Positions 60,790 through 64,000 of a stretch of DNA of 64,000 bases are shown in pieces (position 1 is the stretch's first letter; each line of letters starts with the position of its first letter). Source of the DNA: Haloarcula sebkhae (GTDB lineage Archaea; Halobacteriota; Halobacteria; Halobacteriales; Haloarculaceae); assembly GCF_014647415.1 (NCBI RefSeq), contig NZ_BMPD01000001.1:248001-312000 (forward strand), given 5' to 3'. The position numbers and the translations under genes are program-made. The notes under the pieces were generated by a model. The model did no database searches and was not told where the DNA came from. It saw only the letters and a list, made by a program, of their open reading frames with translations.

Positions 60790-62028
60790 ATGCAGGATAT
60801 CGTTAACGAGGCCCTCGAACGCGACGAGCAAGAACAGAAGAAGATGTCCAACGAGGACGTCGACGGGTTCGGCGACCCGCGCATCGTCATCGTCGGCTGT
60901 GGTGGCGCCGGCAACAACACGGTTAACCGCCTGTACAACATCGGCGTCGAGGGCGCCGACACCGTGGCCATCAACACGGACAAACAGCACCTCAAGATGA
61001 TCGAAGCCGACACGAAGATTCTGGTCGGCAAGTCCCTCACCAACGGCCTCGGGGCCGGCGGTGACCCGTCGATGGGCGAGCGCGCCACGGAGATGGCACA
61101 GGGAACGATCAAGGAAGTGCTGGGCGACGCTGACCTCGTGTTCGTCACCGCCGGCATGGGTGGCGGAACCGGGACCGGGGCCGCCCCCGTCGTCTCGAAG
61201 ATCGCCAAGGAGCAGGGCGCAATCGTCGTCGGCATGGTGTCGACGCCGTTCAACGTCGAGCGGGCCCGCACGGTCAAGGCCGAGGAAGGGCTGGAGAAGC
61301 TCCGCAACGAGGCGGACTCCATCATCGTGCTGGACAACAACCGCCTGCTCGATTACGTCCCGAACCTCCCGATCGGCAAGGCGTTCTCCGTGATGGACCA
61401 GATCATCGCTGAGACTGTCAAAGGCATCTCGGAGACCATCACTCAGCCGAGCCTCATCAACCTCGACTACGCCGACATGACATCTATCATGAATCAGGGC
61501 GGCGTCGCGGTGATGCTGGTCGGCGAGACTCAGGACAAGAACAAGACCGAAGAGGTCGTCAAGGACGCGATGAACCACCCGCTGCTCGACGTGGACTACC
61601 GCGGCGCGAGCGGTGGCCTAGTCCACATCACTGGCGGTCCGGACCTCACGCTGAAGGAGGCCGAGGGCATCGCACAGAACATCACCGAGCGGCTCGAGGC
61701 CGACGCTAACGTCATCTGGGGCGCACGGATTCAGGAAGAGTACAAGGGCAAGGTGCGGGTCATGGCCATCATGACCGGCGTCCAGTCCGCGCAGGTGCTC
61801 GGCCCGACAACCCAGAAGCAGGCCAACAAGTCTCGCGAGGCGATTCAGGAAGTCGGCGACGACACGTCCTTCGACGCGTCCGACAACGTCGAAAGCTTCG
61901 ACAGTCCCGCCCCGAACAGCGGGAGTCAGAACAGCGGCGGTCGCACCACCGGCTACAGCGAGACTGACGGTGGACAGGACCAGCGCGAAAAGAACAACGG
62001 ACTCGACGTTATCCGGACGAACAAGTAA
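60790..62028 (+). CDS. ftsZ2: Cell division protein FtsZ2
   Basis: A 412-residue tubulin-family GTPase. [20 protein letters not shown] is the typical archaeal N-terminal tail. [20 protein letters not shown] begins the fold, and the tubulin signature [20 protein letters not shown] binds GTP phosphates. [20 protein letters not shown] has the T7-loop Asp residues. A long Ser/Gly/Asn-rich linker and the conserved terminal peptide GLDVIRTNK complete it. In haloarchaea FtsZ2 drives constriction after FtsZ1 sets the ring (established). The cdrS stop codon is 2 bp upstream, and a Shine-Dalgarno-like AAGGTG precedes the ATG. Confidence 0.96.
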   Translation: MQDIVNEALERDEQEQKKMSNEDVDGFGDPRIVIVGCGGAGNNTVNRLYNIGVEGADTVAINTDKQHLKMIEADTKILVGKSLTNGLGAGGDPSMGERATEMAQGTIKEVLGDADLVFVTAGMGGGTGTGAAPVVSKIAKEQGAIVVGMVSTPFNVERARTVKAEEGLEKLRNEADSIIVLDNNRLLDYVPNLPIGKAFSVMDQIIAETVKGISETITQPSLINLDYADMTSIMNQGGVAVMLVGETQDKNKTEEVVKDAMNHPLLDVDYRGASGGLVHITGGPDLTLKEAEGIAQNITERLEADANVIWGARIQEEYKGKVRVMAIMTGVQSAQVLGPTTQKQANKSREAIQEVGDDTSFDASDNVESFDSPAPNSGSQNSGGRTTGYSETDGGQDQREKNNGLDVIRTNK

Positions 62029-62066
62029 CGTCGTTTCGTTTTCTGTTTTCGCTGTCAAACTCGATG

Positions 62067-63344
62067 TCAGACGGCACCAGTTTCAACGTCACCGTCGACC
62101 TGTGAGCCGCTGTCGTCGGTCAGGAACTTCCGTTCCCAGGCCCCGGCCGACTGGTCGATGTTATCGACGTATCGCAGCTTCCCGCTACTGTCACCGATGT
62201 AGACGAGTTCGTCAGCGCCGTCGTCGTCAACGTCCGCTGCGGCGACAGCGGACTGTTTCGCACTCGGTGCAGTGCCGCTGACGACATCGCTGCTTTCGAT
62301 TTTGGTGTCGCTACTGGCGTCGACCATATGGATGTCGTTGCCGCCATCGACGACCGCGACACTGGTCTGGCCGTCGCTGTCGAAATCACCCAGCGTACCG
62401 GCCCCCATACCAGTGCTTGCACCGAGTGTCGGGCCGATCGGTGTCGGCGTTCCGCCCGGCGAGTCGTAGTACTGGAGCTGGGCGCTCGCGTCGGCGAAAA
62501 TGAACTCGTCGTTGCTGTCTGCATCGATGTCACCGATACCGAGTATCGCCGTGCCGCCATCACCGGGGTCGGCGATACGCGTGGTCGACCCACCGGTAGT
62601 GGCACAGTAGACATCGTCGTCATCGCCGGCAAAAAAGACGCCCGTACAGCCATCCCAGGTTCCGCTGGCGAGGCGGGTCTTGTCCGTGTCGATGCCAGCA
62701 CCGGTGGGAATGCTTGTAGTGACAGTTTCGACGCTGCCGTCGGTCGCAACGAGCTTGATCGCGCCGCCGCTCGTGGCGTACGGAATCTCGATAGTGCCGT
62801 CGCTGTCGATGTCCGTTGCCGGACCAAGCGCTGTCGGCTCGTTCGGCGTCGCAAGCGTCGTCATGTCTCCCGTGGTCCCGGCTATCTGTCTGACACCGCC
62901 GGGAGCCCCAGTAAACACCGTGCCGACCGGGAGGGTGTCCGCGGTAGTCGTCGGACTAAATGTCGAGAGCACGTACGACGACGGCGCGCCGTCGTGCTCG
63001 GCCCAGATGACACGGACGGAGTCCGATTGGGCTTGCACGACTACCGACTTCCCAGCCGTGAACGCTATGCCAGCGAGTGCGTCGGGGTCAGCCACGCCGC
63101 GCAGCGTGACCCGGTCGCCATCGATGGTGTCGCCGGATTCGTGGACGAGGCGATACTCGCCCGGCGTGTCTGTCTGCTCTAGCGCGAGTGTGGCCTGTGG
63201 CGCGGGGTCCTGCGGCTCGGTAAGGCCGAAGACGAACCCGGCCGAGACAGCGGCCAGCAGAAGGACAATACCCACCAATAGCACCGTTCCGACGACCGGC
63301 GAGACGGCGCGCTCCGGCAGCGAGTGAGACACGACCCGACACAT
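62067..63344 (-). CDS. Pilin-like surface protein with propeller-type repeats
   Basis: A 425-residue protein. The N terminus RAVSPVVGTVLLVGIVLLLA and following AVSAGFVFGL is a DUF1628-type pilin signal with a cleavage point before the hydrophobic stretch. The ectodomain starts with a small beta domain (~45-150). Then come FG-GAP/VCBS-like repeats with calcium-loop signatures: ATDIDSDGTIEIPYATSGG, GIGDIDADSNDEFIFADASA, LGDFDSDGQTSVAVVDGGND and AADVDDDGADELVYIGDSSG. These would form a beta propeller outside the cell. A pilin tail on a propeller protein suggests surface display or adhesion. The gene converges with ftsZ2 and has no pilus genes next to it. Confidence 0.85.
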   Translation of the reverse strand: MCRVVSHSLPERAVSPVVGTVLLVGIVLLLAAVSAGFVFGLTEPQDPAPQATLALEQTDTPGEYRLVHESGDTIDGDRVTLRGVADPDALAGIAFTAGKSVVVQAQSDSVRVIWAEHDGAPSSYVLSTFSPTTTADTLPVGTVFTGAPGGVRQIAGTTGDMTTLATPNEPTALGPATDIDSDGTIEIPYATSGGAIKLVATDGSVETVTTSIPTGAGIDTDKTRLASGTWDGCTGVFFAGDDDDVYCATTGGSTTRIADPGDGGTAILGIGDIDADSNDEFIFADASAQLQYYDSPGGTPTPIGPTLGASTGMGAGTLGDFDSDGQTSVAVVDGGNDIHMVDASSDTKIESSDVVSGTAPSAKQSAVAAADVDDDGADELVYIGDSSGKLRYVDNIDQSAGAWERKFLTDDSGSQVDGDVETGAV

Positions 63345-63407
63345 CCTGCTTTCCCTAGTAAACTCGGTAAAAAAGGCCTTTGCCCGATATCGGGTGCTGT
63401 GTCCCGT

Positions 63408-64000
63408 TCAGACCGCTTCCAGCGCGTCCAGCAGATTGCACTTCCGACAGAGGTCCCGCGCCGTCGGTGCGCCGCAGTTCTCACACTCGCCGTAGTCGGT
63501 GTCGCCGTTCTCGCCGCCGTAGGTGTCAGCAGCTAACGCGGCGAGCTTCTCGTAGCCGGCCATAATCGAGTGGCGTGTGCCGGGGTGATTCTCTTCGAGA
63601 CCGAGCATAAGCTCCTGTATCTCACCACGGTAAGCCTCCTCGGCGTGGGGGCATTCGGTGATGTGTGCCGGGAGGTCCTGGAAGCGAGCGTACAGCGCGA
63701 CTTCCTTCTCTGGGATGTCACGGAGCGGCTTGGCCCGGGGAATGTGGTGGTCTTGCGCCTCGCGCGTCTGCTCGGTGGGCGCGTCGGCAGACGAGTCGAA
63801 CGGCCCCAGTGACGCCTCAAAATGCTTGGCGATCTGGGAGATGTCGCCTTCAAGGAAGTTCATCAGCGCCGTCTCGGCCTCGTCGTCGAGGTTGTGACCG
63901 GTCAGAAGCTTATCGGCGTCGAGTTCCTCGGCGTACTTCGAGAGGAGGTCACGGCGGAACACACCACAGTAGGCGCAGGCGGCCATCCCTTCCGGGTCGT
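63408..64000 (-). CDS. NcsA/CTU1-type tRNA 2-thiolation protein, C-terminal part (cut by window edge)
   Basis: The frame is open from the window edge to the TGA at 63408-63410 (196 codons visible). MAACAYCGVFRRDLLSKYAE has the first catalytic Cys pair. TGHNLDDEAETALMNFLEGD is the PP-loop partner motif of TtuA/NcsA proteins. A Cys-rich tail, YGECENCGAPTARDLCRKCN, forms the C-terminal zinc ribbon of TIGR00269-type members. The enzyme thiolates the wobble uridine of certain tRNAs with sulfur from a ubiquitin-like carrier protein (established for the family). The N-terminal zinc ribbon and P-loop lie outside the window. Confidence 0.88.
   Translation of the reverse strand, partial: DPEGMAACAYCGVFRRDLLSKYAEELDADKLLTGHNLDDEAETALMNFLEGDISQIAKHFEASLGPFDSSADAPTEQTREAQDHHIPRAKPLRDIPEKEVALYARFQDLPAHITECPHAEEAYRGEIQELMLGLEENHPGTRHSIMAGYEKLAALAADTYGGENGDTDYGECENCGAPTARDLCRKCNLLDALEAV

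Noticed and set aside
60600-60800. Programmed frameshift between cdrS and ftsZ2
   Set aside because: Both proteins are complete on their own, and the 2-bp gap with a Shine-Dalgarno sequence explains ordinary coupling.

Overview
The window is 64 kb of a haloarchaeal chromosome, most likely from Haloarcula or a close relative. The evidence is: GC-rich coding sequence with strongly acidic predicted proteins; many genes whose start codon lies 22-28 nt below an archaeal TATA box, as expected for leaderless mRNAs; twin-arginine signal peptides on exported proteins; a C1:G72 archaeal tRNA-Tyr; and a cdrL-cdrS-ftsZ2 locus, a haloarchaeal cell-division arrangement. The genus is an inference from gene content only.

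Layout. (A) 1-4470, minus strand: a type IV pilus-like operon (secretion ATPase, membrane platform protein, pilin-like protein cut by the window edge). (B) 4754-9442: a Tat-exported protein, a Bat-type HTH regulator, an SDR, a short GlpA-like flavoprotein and an eIF2B-family protein. (C) 9449-20263: an alpha-glucan island with 4-alpha-glucanotransferase, a GT4 glycosyltransferase, an NDP-sugar pyrophosphorylase, a 1511-residue double GH15 protein and a GH13 amylase-like enzyme. None has a signal peptide, so this looks like intracellular glucan or maltodextrin turnover. (D) 21179-27240: an IclR regulator divergent from haloarchaeal malate synthase, a VOC protein and a 1016-residue FAD/Fe-S 2-hydroxyacid dehydrogenase. 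Glycolate to glyoxylate to malate is a plausible common theme. (E) 27670-31131: a LarA-domain protein, a beta-lactamase-fold hydrolase and a second IclR regulator. (F) 31192-46769: a broad acyl-CoA degradation region with glutaryl-CoA dehydrogenase-like and two other acyl-CoA dehydrogenases, aldehyde and alcohol dehydrogenases, an acyl-CoA ligase, an enoyl-CoA hydratase/isomerase, an HCDH-ECH fusion, a MaoC hydratase, an SDR, and AAC(3)-like and APH-like proteins. No thiolase is present. (G) 46992-51814: a complete five-gene Liv-type ABC importer operon, probably feeding this catabolism. (H) 51815-57744: sparse region with an unknown small protein, a hairpin cluster that may be an untranslated RNA, an aldo/keto reductase, a zinc-finger microprotein, an AGT-family aminotransferase and a universal stress protein gene with a frameshift. 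(I) 57283-59234: a lower-GC accessory patch on the 3' side of tRNA-Tyr, with a two-TM protein, a stand-alone XylR_N/V4R zinc sensor paired with a 63-residue protein, and two minus-strand small ORFs. (J) 59747-62028: cdrL, cdrS and ftsZ2 (cell division). (K) 62067-64000: a pilin-like protein with a propeller-repeat ectodomain and the end of an NcsA/CTU1-type tRNA thiolation gene.

The most interesting items for follow-up are the V4R sensor pair under a 12-bp palindromic promoter element, the repeat- and hairpin-rich leader of cdrS-ftsZ2, the possible structured RNA near 53.3 kb, the degenerate N-terminal half of the double GH15 protein, short leaderless upstream ORFs ahead of two acyl-CoA genes, and the frameshifted stress protein. 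All function calls come from reading the sequence; no database search was run.
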